Shown: piece by piece, positions 17,252 through 24,453 of the stretch
Position numbering within the stretch: position 1 is the first letter of the stretch
How the letters are laid out: the number at the start of each line of letters is the position of its first letter
Assembly (NCBI GenBank): GCA_026991535.1
Contig: JALXBH010000313.1
Location: 1 to 33,660 of the forward strand
Length of the DNA: 33,660 bases
Direction of reading: 5' to 3'
Source of the DNA: Calditrichia bacterium
Lineage (GTDB): Bacteria > Calditrichota > Calditrichia > Calditrichales > J004
Made by a program: the position numbers and the translations under genes
Notes under the pieces: model-generated
The model's input: only the letters and a program-made list of their open reading frames with translations
Told to the model about the DNA's origin: nothing
Databases searched by the model: none

Positions 17252-19036
17252 ATGATGTATAGAAAAAGTATTTTCTTGATGCTTTTTGCTACAATGCTTT
17301 TTGCGGGGAGCCTGATGGCCCAGCCCAAGCTTTCCGCCGGTTTTTTCAGCAAGAAGGGCTGGAATGACAATGATTCCCTGCTGTTTAAAAACCTGAGCGA
17401 AACCTATGATCTTACCCTGCTCAATGCCCGGGATTTTGTGGACAGTACTTTGTTTATCAGCGATTTGGAGCAGTTTGATTTTATCTTTGTCAGCGAGTCC
17501 GTGTCCAGTTGGCCCTGGGAATACGGTGATGGCCCGGGCATCCGCTCCATCCCCGTGCCCATGGTGATGTTGGAGGGTTGGCTGACCAAGCCGGAAGTAC
17601 TGGGCTGGACCACCGCGCCCAGCGATACCGGTTACGGCACCCTCTTTCAGGATAGCACTCAGATGGGCGTGGCCAATAAGATTTTGTTTGTCGATGACAG
17701 CGACCATCCCCTGGCCGCCGGCTTTAAAAGCGGCGACGAGATTACCCTGGTTTCCGACAGTCATACAAATGATATTTTAACCTTTACCGTGCCGGAGATC
17801 GATTATATTCCCATAGCCGTTTCTTCTCTCGATCCCGAGAAAACCATCGTTATGGGTGTTGAGGCCGGAACAACCGTTTGGAATAAAGACGGTACGGTAC
17901 TGGGCGAGTCCGACTCCACGGTAACACAGAACAGAGCCGCCTTGGTGGGTGTTTTTGCCGGCGCTAATGACTTCATCACCGATGATGGCTACAAGCTCAT
18001 CCATGCCGCCGTTGACTGGGTGTTGGAAAAAGAATACTCTGTCGGTTTCTTTAGCAAAAAAGGCTGGAATGACAATGACTCCCTGTTATACAAAAACATG
18101 CGCAAGCAGTATAACGTTACCCTGCTCAATGCCCGGGATTTTGTGGACAGTACACTGTTTATCAGTGATCTGGAACAGTTCGATTTCCTTTTTGTCAGCG
18201 AATCGGTATCCAGCTGGCCCTGGGAATATGGCGATGGTCCGGGTATCCGTTCCATTCCCCGCCCCATGGTAATGCTGGAAGGCTGGTTGACCAAGCCGGA
18301 AGTATTGGGTTGGACCACCGCGCCCAGCGACACCGGTTACGGAACCCTGTTCCAGGATAGTACCCAGCTTGGCGTGGCCAATAAGATTTTGTTTGTCGAT
18401 GACAGCGACCATCCCCTGGCCGCCGGCTTTAAAAGCGGCGACGAGGTCACCCTGGTCTCCGACAGCCACACGAATGATATCTTAACCTTTACCGTTCCCG
18501 AAATTGAATATATTCCCATCGCGGTTTCCTCCCTGGATCCGGAGAAGACCATTGTTATGGGTGTTGAAAAGAATACGGTGGTTTGGAATAAGGATGGAAC
18601 GGTTCTGGAGAGCTCCGATTCCACGGTTACGCAAAACAGAGCCGCCCTGGTGGGTGTTTTTGCCGGCGCCAACGATTTTATTACCGATGACGGTTACAAG
18701 CTTATTGACGCGGCCATTAACTGGGTGCTGGATAAGGAAACTTCCATTGAACAGCGGGTATCCCCGGTACCGGCCGGTTTTACGCTGAACCAAAACTATC
18801 CCAACCCCTTTAACCCGAGCACTAAGATTGTTTTCAGTCTTAAAAATTCCGGCGTGACCACGCTCAAGATTTATAATGTGTTGGGCCAGCAGGTGGCAAC
18901 ACTTCTTGATAAAGATTTGGCCTCCGGTACCTATGAGGTTACCTTTAACGCCAGTCAGCTTTCATCCGGAATTTATTACTACAAACTGGAATCGGGTGAC
19001 GTGAGCCAGATAAAGAAAATGATGCTGGTTAAGTAA
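17252..19036 (+). CDS. Secreted protein of two 235-residue tandem copies with T9SS-type C-terminal domain
   Basis: 594 residues from ATG 17252, which has GGAGG at 17242-17246 (5-nt spacing); the frame also has a TTG at 17240, but that lies inside the ribosome-binding site. Residues 1-23 are a signal peptide ending LMAQ. Two copies follow, beginning GFFSKKGWNDNDS at residues 30 and 265, with roughly 20 amino-acid differences in 235 by my count. Each copy alternates strand and helix (TLLNARDFVDS, FDFIFVSESVSSWPW, MVMLEGWLTKPEV, NKILFVDDSDHPLAAGF, NRAALVGVFAGANDF, YKLIHAAVDWVLE), suggesting a Rossmann-like, ThuA/GATase-like fold. The family is unknown to me. The sorting domain starts near NYPNPFNPST and ends KMMLVK. 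With its own strong SD and a strong terminator it looks monocistronic and well expressed. Confidence 0.75.
   Translation: MMYRKSIFLMLFATMLFAGSLMAQPKLSAGFFSKKGWNDNDSLLFKNLSETYDLTLLNARDFVDSTLFISDLEQFDFIFVSESVSSWPWEYGDGPGIRSIPVPMVMLEGWLTKPEVLGWTTAPSDTGYGTLFQDSTQMGVANKILFVDDSDHPLAAGFKSGDEITLVSDSHTNDILTFTVPEIDYIPIAVSSLDPEKTIVMGVEAGTTVWNKDGTVLGESDSTVTQNRAALVGVFAGANDFITDDGYKLIHAAVDWVLEKEYSVGFFSKKGWNDNDSLLYKNMRKQYNVTLLNARDFVDSTLFISDLEQFDFLFVSESVSSWPWEYGDGPGIRSIPRPMVMLEGWLTKPEVLGWTTAPSDTGYGTLFQDSTQLGVANKILFVDDSDHPLAAGFKSGDEVTLVSDSHTNDILTFTVPEIEYIPIAVSSLDPEKTIVMGVEKNTVVWNKDGTVLESSDSTVTQNRAALVGVFAGANDFITDDGYKLIDAAINWVLDKETSIEQRVSPVPAGFTLNQNYPNPFNPSTKIVFSLKNSGVTTLKIYNVLGQQVATLLDKDLASGTYEVTFNASQLSSGIYYYKLESGDVSQIKKMMLVK
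17339..18043 (+). repeat. Tandem repeat unit 1 (705 bp, 235 codons)
   Basis: First of two in-frame copies inside the gene at 17252. Period is exactly 705 bp. The copies differ at many synonymous positions, but a 75-bp block (17666-17740) is identical to 18371-18445 in the second unit. Confidence 0.9.
18044..18742 (+). repeat. Tandem repeat unit 2
   Basis: Second in-frame copy. The most variable segment between copies is just after the start (LFKNLSETYDLTLL in unit 1 against LYKNMRKQYNVTLL here) and at the VEAGTTVW / VEKNTVVW position; the remainder of the protein sequence is nearly fixed. Confidence 0.9.
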
Positions 19037-19075
19037 GCCCCGCTTATTGGTAGATTATTGTTCAAATGAACCTGT

Positions 19076-19117
19076 GGAATGGCCCTGGATTATTTTTCAG
19101 GGCCATTCCTTTTATTT
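19076..19117 (+). terminator. Rho-independent terminator
   Basis: A perfect 12-bp stem, GGAATGGCCCTG (19076-19087) with CAGGGCCATTCC (19098-19109), a 10-nt loop and the T-rich tail TTTTATTT. It lies 40 bp after the stop of the tandem-repeat gene and 18 bp before the next start, so it should separate the two transcripts; the promoter of the next gene would then have to overlap the terminator or the next gene depends on readthrough. Confidence 0.9.
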
Positions 19118-19134
19118 AATACGGACAGAATATT

Positions 19135-20361
19135 ATGCGCGGAAAATGGATAACAGCCCTTTGTCTTCTCGTTTCGTTTGCCATGGCCGAAAAAAGAATC
19201 GTCCGGGTGGGCGCCGTGTCCATGGAGAAGACACTAAATTTCAGACAGCCGTTGGATGTAAAAATCCGTGAAGTGATGCCGTTAATTAAAAAATCCGGCG
19301 CCGCAGGTTTGGCGCTCGATTTGCTGGTGCTGCCGGAATATCTGTTCCGTGGCAGGAACCATGAAAGCGGCGCCCAGAAGCTTTCCAACAGTGTATTGCT
19401 GGACTCCATGAAAGCCGCCGCCGCCGCCAACCGGATTAATATTATCTTTCAGTTGGTGGAAAAAGAAGGCGACCGGTTCTATAACACCGCTCTTGTTGTA
19501 AACCGTCAGGGCCGGCTTGCCGGTAAGTACCGGAAAGTAAACCTGCCCCCGGAGGAGCATTGGGCCACTCCCGGTGATTCCCTTTCCGTTTTTAATCTCG
19601 ATTTCGGCCGGGTCGGCGTTTTAATCTGCTGGGATTTTTGGTTCACGGAACCGGCCAAAAAACTGGTGGAAAAGGGTGCGGAACTGCTGGTAGTGCCTAC
19701 CTGGTGTAATATTAAGCAAAACCTGAAAATCAACAATGCCCAAAATGGGGTTCCCATACTCTTCTCCGTTTTAAGAAGCACAACCTGCACCGAGGGCGGA
19801 CGCCAGGATGTGCACAGCAGCGTATATGATCCCCTGGGCCGGCCGGTTTCCACCGTCCATGCCGTGGGAGAAAGCAGGATTGCCGTGGCTGAAGTTCGTC
19901 TTGGGGCGGTAAAAAATCTTGCCCGGGGCAAGGCCGTAAAAACCGAAGCGCCCGGGCTGAGCGGTTTTCCCGCGCGAAATGTCGTGGATGGGCTCTATAA
20001 TACCGAGAGAGATGCTCCCGCCGGAAGCCAAACCGCCTGGAAAGCACGCCCTCTGCCGCAATGGATCGAGATTGATCTGGGAAGCCGCCATACCTTGCGG
20101 CGTCTGTCGCTGGCCCTTTTTGGCGGGGAAAACTACCGGTTCCGTATTGAAGGCAGTGGCGATGGCGAGCATTATACCCAGCTTGCCGACACCCTTTCCC
20201 GCTATGAAACCTTTATCGAACACGGTATCGCCGGGGCGGAGATATACAGCGTTCTTTTACCTGTTGCCCGTGAAGGTTACCGTTATGTGCGCGTTACGGT
20301 GAATTCGGCCACCAGGCGGGAAATTACCATTAATGAAATATTAATTTTTGGCGACCCCTGA
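19135..20361 (+). CDS. Exported nitrilase-superfamily amidohydrolase with C-terminal discoidin (F5/8 type C)-like domain
   Basis: 408 residues. The signal peptide is residues 1-18 (ends FAMAE). The carbon-nitrogen hydrolase domain (about 22-250) has the full catalytic triad: Glu68 in VLPEYLF, Lys134 in KYRKVNL and Cys165 in VLICWDFWF. Residues about 258-408 form a discoidin/CBM32-like beta-sandwich: ARNVVDGLYNTE, PQWIEIDLGSRHTLRRLSLAL, YRFRIEGSGDGEHYTQLAD and YRYVRVTVNS. Nitrilase-family enzymes cleave C-N bonds (amides, nitriles, carbamoyl groups) and are usually cytoplasmic; an exported form with a carbohydrate-binding-like module suggests an amide on a glycan or glycopeptide as substrate (inference). 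Strong terminator immediately upstream; convergent with the aldolase operon downstream. Confidence 0.8.
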   Translation: MRGKWITALCLLVSFAMAEKRIVRVGAVSMEKTLNFRQPLDVKIREVMPLIKKSGAAGLALDLLVLPEYLFRGRNHESGAQKLSNSVLLDSMKAAAAANRINIIFQLVEKEGDRFYNTALVVNRQGRLAGKYRKVNLPPEEHWATPGDSLSVFNLDFGRVGVLICWDFWFTEPAKKLVEKGAELLVVPTWCNIKQNLKINNAQNGVPILFSVLRSTTCTEGGRQDVHSSVYDPLGRPVSTVHAVGESRIAVAEVRLGAVKNLARGKAVKTEAPGLSGFPARNVVDGLYNTERDAPAGSQTAWKARPLPQWIEIDLGSRHTLRRLSLALFGGENYRFRIEGSGDGEHYTQLADTLSRYETFIEHGIAGAEIYSVLLPVAREGYRYVRVTVNSATRREITINEILIFGDP

Positions 20362-20387
20362 AAAGGATAAATAAGTTCAACATTCTC

Positions 20388-20452
20388 CTGCCCCCGTTAA
20401 AACACGCGCCGATAAACTATAGTTTGATATACTCCCCGCGTGTGTCAGGCAG
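20388..20452. other. Nested inverted repeats between convergent genes
   Basis: Three concentric pairs share nearly one centre: CTGCC (20388-20392) with GGCAG (20448-20452), ACACGCG (20402-20408) with CGCGTGT (20437-20443), and the 12-bp palindrome AAACTATAGTTT (20414-20425), slightly off-centre. The structure fills the 102-bp gap between the nitrilase gene (+) and the aldolase gene (-). There is no T-run, so if it terminates transcription it is not by the standard intrinsic mechanism. Confidence 0.4.
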
Positions 20453-20463
20453 TTAGGGTCCGC

Positions 20464-21279
20464 TTAGGCCAGGATATCCAGCTTGGAGGCGGCAATGGCC
20501 TCCACCGCCTTTATGGCCGACGGAAAGACGGTTCTCAGGTCGATATTGTCGTTTTCATTGACAGAGCGCTTTACCTGCTTCATAAAGGCGTTCTTTATTT
20601 CGGTGGCCACATTTACCTTGCAAATACCCCTTTCCACTGCTCCGCGTATCTGCGGCGCGGGAATGCCGGATCCCCCGTGCAGCACCAATGGGATACCCAG
20701 CGTCTCGTCAATTTTTTGCAACAGCGTCAGGTCCAGCTTCGGCTCTCCCCTGTAAAACCCATGGGCGGAACCGATGGCCACGGCCAGGGCGTCCACACCG
20801 GTTTCGTCGACAAAGATTCTGGCCCGGGCGGGATCGGTGAAACCCTGCCGCTCCGTGTCCTGGCCCAGCTTGGCCACATAGCCCAGCTCTGCTTCCACGT
20901 GGGCGCCAAAGGTTTCCGCCAGCCTGACCACCTGCCGGGTGATTTTGATATTTTTGGCAAAGGGCCGCTCGCTGGCGTCGATCATCACCGAATCGAAACC
21001 GGCGTCGAGGCAGGCGTGGCATAAGTCAATGGAGTTGCTGTGATCCAGATGAATCCAGCCCCGCACCCGGTATTCGCTTAAAAGAGCCCGGGCCAGGCTG
21101 ACGGCCGGCGTCAGCCCCATATAGTCTATGGAGCTTTGTGTGAGTTGTAAGATGATCGCCCGCTCTCTTTCCGCGGCGGCGCGCAACACGCCCTTAAGGG
21201 TTTCCAGATTGTAGAAATTAAAGGCAAACAGGGCGGTTTTTTGTTGCCGGGCCTCGCTCAGTTTTTCTTTAAGGGTCAT
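20464..21279 (-). CDS. kbaY: Class II tagatose-1,6-bisphosphate aldolase, catalytic subunit (GatY/KbaY-like)
   Basis: 271 residues, close to the 280-290 of class II GatY/KbaY/FbaA aldolases. It would split tagatose-1,6-bisphosphate into DHAP and glyceraldehyde-3-P in the cytoplasm. Zinc and catalytic residues are in place: HLDHS with His77, Asp79 (proton transfer) and His80, EAELG, SAHGFY with His173, and VLHGGSG with His201. The presence of kbaZ in the same operon favours tagatose over fructose bisphosphate. The ATG overlaps the kinase stop codon (ATGA, 21276-21279) and has GGAG eight bases upstream. It is the last gene of the five-gene operon. Confidence 0.88.
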   Translation of the reverse strand: MTLKEKLSEARQQKTALFAFNFYNLETLKGVLRAAAERERAIILQLTQSSIDYMGLTPAVSLARALLSEYRVRGWIHLDHSNSIDLCHACLDAGFDSVMIDASERPFAKNIKITRQVVRLAETFGAHVEAELGYVAKLGQDTERQGFTDPARARIFVDETGVDALAVAIGSAHGFYRGEPKLDLTLLQKIDETLGIPLVLHGGSGIPAPQIRGAVERGICKVNVATEIKNAFMKQVKRSVNENDNIDLRTVFPSAIKAVEAIAASKLDILA

Positions 21280-22232
21280 CGGTCGTTCTCCGTATAGCCG
21301 AATCTTTCGGCGGCGATTTTCATGATATCCGCATAGCTTGTAAACGCGGTGGTTCCCCCCGCTTCGGTTGTGTTAACCGCCCCGGTTAAATTGCCAAAAA
21401 TCTGGCATTCGGCAATATCGCTGCCTTGCAGATACTTAAAAATAAATCCGGCGTTAAAGCTGTCTCCCGCTCCAATACTGTCCACCACCTTTTTGTTGAG
21501 AAAGGGGGGACGAATGATCTCCCGTCCGTCAAAGCGGCACAGGGAACCCTCTTTATCCATCTTCAGGGCTATCGTTTCCGCGCCCAGCGCTTCCAGCTTT
21601 TGCAGGGCGCCGCGCACCGTTTGGCAGCCTGTAAGTAAAAGCGCTTCCTGCCGGTTGGGCAGAAAAATATTTACATGGGGCAATATGCCGGCCAGGTCCA
21701 GCGTCCATTTCTCTGCCGGGTCCCATTGCGTATCAAGCGAGGTACTGAGGCCCAGTTCCCGGGCCAGTGAAAAAATCTGCCCCAGACTACCGCGAATACC
21801 GGGCTGTAAAAAGGGCGAGGAGATGTGCAGATGCCGGCCGCGCTTCAGCTCTTCCATGCGGATATCGTCCGCGGTAAGATGGTTCATGGCGCCCGGATGG
21901 GTGATCATGGCACGGTCTTCATCATAGTTCAGTACCACGGTGGCTCCGGTGTTCAGCTTGCGCTCCCGGATAATCATGGAGGTGTCTACCCCTTTTTCCC
22001 GCAGACTTTGCAGGACTATATCGCCAAAGGCATCGGCGCCGGTTTTACCGATAAAAGCCACGCGCGCGCCGAGGGCGCTTAAATTGGAGGCGAAAATTGC
22101 CGAGGAACTGCCCAGGGTCAAACTCATCTCACCGGCCAGCTTTTCCTTGCCCGTTTCAGGAAAGCCGTCGATGTTGTTGAGTATTAAATCCACATTCAGC
22201 TCGCCGATAACAATTACATCAAATTCACTCAT
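21276..22232 (-). CDS. PfkB-family sugar kinase, probable tagatose-6-phosphate kinase
   Basis: 318 residues, typical of the PfkB/ribokinase family. Visible marks are the N-terminal GELNVDLI strand, GSSSAIFASNLSALGARVAFIGKTGAD (lid and substrate region, positions about 42-68) and the C-terminal signature DSIGAGDSFNAGF, with Asp257 as catalytic base. Position in the pathway, between AgaS and the aldolase, points to phosphorylation of tagatose-6-P at C1. Substrate is inferred from context only: PfkB enzymes also phosphorylate free sugars, and this one could supply the missing 6-kinase step. It begins 3 bp after the transporter stop, with GGAGT as ribosome-binding site, and overlaps the aldolase gene by 4 bp. 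Confidence 0.8.
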   Translation of the reverse strand: MSEFDVIVIGELNVDLILNNIDGFPETGKEKLAGEMSLTLGSSSAIFASNLSALGARVAFIGKTGADAFGDIVLQSLREKGVDTSMIIRERKLNTGATVVLNYDEDRAMITHPGAMNHLTADDIRMEELKRGRHLHISSPFLQPGIRGSLGQIFSLARELGLSTSLDTQWDPAEKWTLDLAGILPHVNIFLPNRQEALLLTGCQTVRGALQKLEALGAETIALKMDKEGSLCRFDGREIIRPPFLNKKVVDSIGAGDSFNAGFIFKYLQGSDIAECQIFGNLTGAVNTTEAGGTTAFTSYADIMKIAAERFGYTENDR

Positions 22233-22235
22233 ATT

Positions 22236-23126
22236 TTACTCCGCTTGGGCTGTGTCGTCCTCTTCCACAGCCAGTAGGAAAATGGATACAAGGGCAAAGA
22301 CCATGCCCGTTATTATAATGCCGTGGGGCAGCACCCGGTACAGAACAAGGGACAGTACAATGGTGATGACGGGGGCCACCGCGTTGGTCAGGGGACTGAC
22401 GATCATGGCCTTGCCATGACGAAAGGCATAGACGATGGTCAGGGCGCCCACGGCGTTCAGAAGCTGAATGAGCGCCGTAAGCCAGGGGCCCTTAAAACCC
22501 CAGTTGATCGGCTGGTTAAAGTCGGTCATTAACAGGGCAAACGGAATAAGCAAAATCCCGCTAACCGTCATATAAAAAAAGATGCTCTCGGCTTTCATGG
22601 TCTGATTGGCGAAACGCATGATATAGGCCTGCACTCCCCAGGCTAAAAATACAAGAAGGGAAAGAATAATCCAAAGAGAACCGCTGCCGCCGTTATGATC
22701 GCCGCTTTGATAGGAGAGCAGGGGAATGGCCAGCAGGGCCAGGCCGATGCCCATCCAGCCGCGCCGGCCGACCCGTTCCTTTAACAAGAGGAAGGCCAGA
22801 ACAATGGTGATCACGGGAGAGAGCGATATAAAGGGAAAGACAAGATAGGCCGGGCCGCTGCGCAGGGCCTGAAAAAGAATAAGCTGACCGCCGGCGCCGG
22901 TAAGGCCGATGGCCAGTCCCAGCAGGATGGAACGCCGGTCATATTCCAGCTTAAAGTTGATAATTTTCAGGGCGGCCAGGGCCGGCAGGATCATGGTCAG
23001 GGCCCAGACGCTGTAACCCAAAGTCGCCGGGAAACCGGCTTTTTCGGGAATTTCAATTACCGCGCCCCACACTCCCCAAAATACGGTGGTGACCAGGGCA
23101 TAGATGAGCCAGGGTTTTCCTTTCAC
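22236..23126 (-). CDS. EamA/DMT-superfamily permease, candidate sugar or amino-sugar transporter
   Basis: 296 residues with about ten hydrophobic segments in two homologous five-helix halves, typical of EamA/RhaT-like drug/metabolite transporters. Segments include PWLIYALVTTVFWGVWGAVI, VITIVLAFLLLKERV and the second-half LVLYRVLPHGIIITGMVFALV. Translation starts at a GTG (23126-23124) with a perfect AAGGAG six bases upstream that overlaps the kbaZ stop, so the start is well supported. Being embedded between kbaZ and the PfkB kinase suggests it moves the pathway's sugar across the inner membrane, replacing the PTS usual in enterobacterial aga operons (inference). Direction of transport cannot be read from the sequence; many EamA proteins are exporters. 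Confidence 0.8.
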   Translation of the reverse strand: MKGKPWLIYALVTTVFWGVWGAVIEIPEKAGFPATLGYSVWALTMILPALAALKIINFKLEYDRRSILLGLAIGLTGAGGQLILFQALRSGPAYLVFPFISLSPVITIVLAFLLLKERVGRRGWMGIGLALLAIPLLSYQSGDHNGGSGSLWIILSLLVFLAWGVQAYIMRFANQTMKAESIFFYMTVSGILLIPFALLMTDFNQPINWGFKGPWLTALIQLLNAVGALTIVYAFRHGKAMIVSPLTNAVAPVITIVLSLVLYRVLPHGIIITGMVFALVSIFLLAVEEDDTAQAE

Positions 23127-23136
23127 AATAATCTCC

Positions 23137-24453
23137 TTAAAAAGTTAGTTTTGACGGCCGCGACGCTCCGTGGGTGGCCCGGTGATATTTTGCCAGAACC
23201 CCGCCGATTTTGTCATGTATCAGATCCACGGGATTCGGAGAAAGTTTTTTGTTGATAATGGCGTTGTGCTGCTCCGGCAAATACTGGCTTATCAGAGAGA
23301 GGGGCGCCGGATGCCTGCCCAGATTGCTGATCAGCCGGTGCAACGCCTTGTCCATCCCGCTTTTCGGCCAATAGTAACGGATACGGTCGCTCAGGCTGTA
23401 GAGGCAGGAAAAAGCAATCTCATCGTCACTGCCGCGGAAATGATCTTTCCAGTATTCGGGTTCATCATGCATCAGGCGGGTTATGGTTTTTTTCAAGTCC
23501 GAAAGAACGACGCCCTTTTGGGCGGCCAGATACTCTTTTTCGATGGCTTCCAGGGCGAACAGGGCTTCACGGTAGGCAAAGGTAAGCCAGGGGCCGACCT
23601 TTAAAATGGCAAAGTGATCTTCCACCATGCGGTTTAAACATTGTTCGGTCTGATAGTCTGTAGAGTGGGCTTCGTATACAAGACCCGCTTGGCTCTCGAT
23701 AAACAGCGACAGGGGCAGCGCTTTATTGTGGTCATAATAAAACACTTCGTTGTTGGAGAACTCCACCCCCGGTTGCACAACCACGGCGACCACCCTTTGC
23801 CAGGCCTCCTCCAGTCCGGCCCGGACAAAGTGTTCCCGGGTAACTTCGATGGTCTCGGCTACCTCTTCGGGCCGGGTGATATGAATGCCCTCCATGGCCG
23901 CCTGGGCGCCACCGGGAACGGGTACATCGCTGCCGATGACATAAACCGGCTTTTCGGCAAGGGGAAGGGCGGCTGTCTCCGCGGCCCGGCACATCTCGAC
24001 GGTCCGGCGGGCCACAAGGTTTGCGGACAAGGGAAGCCGTGGATCGTCGTTGCCCAGCCTCATGCTGGCATCGAGGTGGATTTTGGTATATCCGGCTCTT
24101 ACATAGGCCTCGATCTGATCCCCGGCTTTTTTCATGGCGGTCGATTCATTTTCTTTATGCCAAACATTGGGCCCGAGATGATCGCCGCCCAGGATGATTT
24201 TTTCCCGGGGGAAGCTGAGACGATCGGCCATGGTATGTACAAAGCGGGCAAAATCCGCCGGTTGCATGCCCGTGTATCCGCCAAACTGATCCACCTGGTT
24301 GGAGGTGGACTCAATCAACAGAAACTCATTTTTTACGGCGGCATGCTTTATGGCGGCTTCTATTACAAAGCGATTGGCGGAACAGACGGAACAAATCCCC
24401 ACGGGGCGCCCGGATTTATGCTCACGGATTATGTTTATAAGTTCAGCCGCCAT
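23137..24453 (-). CDS. kbaZ: Tagatose-1,6-bisphosphate aldolase non-catalytic subunit (KbaZ/GatZ)
   Basis: 438 residues from the ATG at 24453, close to the roughly 420-430 of E. coli KbaZ/GatZ. This start has GGAG eight bases upstream and gives the family's N-terminus (short helix, REHKSGRPVGICSVCSAN); the in-frame ATG at 24504 adds 17 unrelated residues inside agaS. Family marks include NQVDQFGGYTGMQPADF, ILGGDHLGPNVWHKE, YTKIHLDASM, YVIGSDVPVPGGAQ and VEFSNNEVFYYD. KbaZ is needed for stability and full activity of the KbaY aldolase. It overlaps agaS by 11 bp, indicating translational coupling. The match is strong. Confidence 0.92.
   Translation of the reverse strand: MAAELINIIREHKSGRPVGICSVCSANRFVIEAAIKHAAVKNEFLLIESTSNQVDQFGGYTGMQPADFARFVHTMADRLSFPREKIILGGDHLGPNVWHKENESTAMKKAGDQIEAYVRAGYTKIHLDASMRLGNDDPRLPLSANLVARRTVEMCRAAETAALPLAEKPVYVIGSDVPVPGGAQAAMEGIHITRPEEVAETIEVTREHFVRAGLEEAWQRVVAVVVQPGVEFSNNEVFYYDHNKALPLSLFIESQAGLVYEAHSTDYQTEQCLNRMVEDHFAILKVGPWLTFAYREALFALEAIEKEYLAAQKGVVLSDLKKTITRLMHDEPEYWKDHFRGSDDEIAFSCLYSLSDRIRYYWPKSGMDKALHRLISNLGRHPAPLSLISQYLPEQHNAIINKKLSPNPVDLIHDKIGGVLAKYHRATHGASRPSKLTF

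Noticed and set aside
17339-18742. Tandem repeat as a mobile element or assembly duplication
   Set aside because: The copies are in frame, synonymously diverged and bounded by a coherent signal peptide and sorting domain, so they are an old internal duplication; no transposase or terminal repeats are present.
20464-21279. Fructose-1,6-bisphosphate aldolase of glycolysis
   Set aside because: Possible by family, but co-operonic kbaZ, agaS and PfkB genes point to the tagatose substrate.
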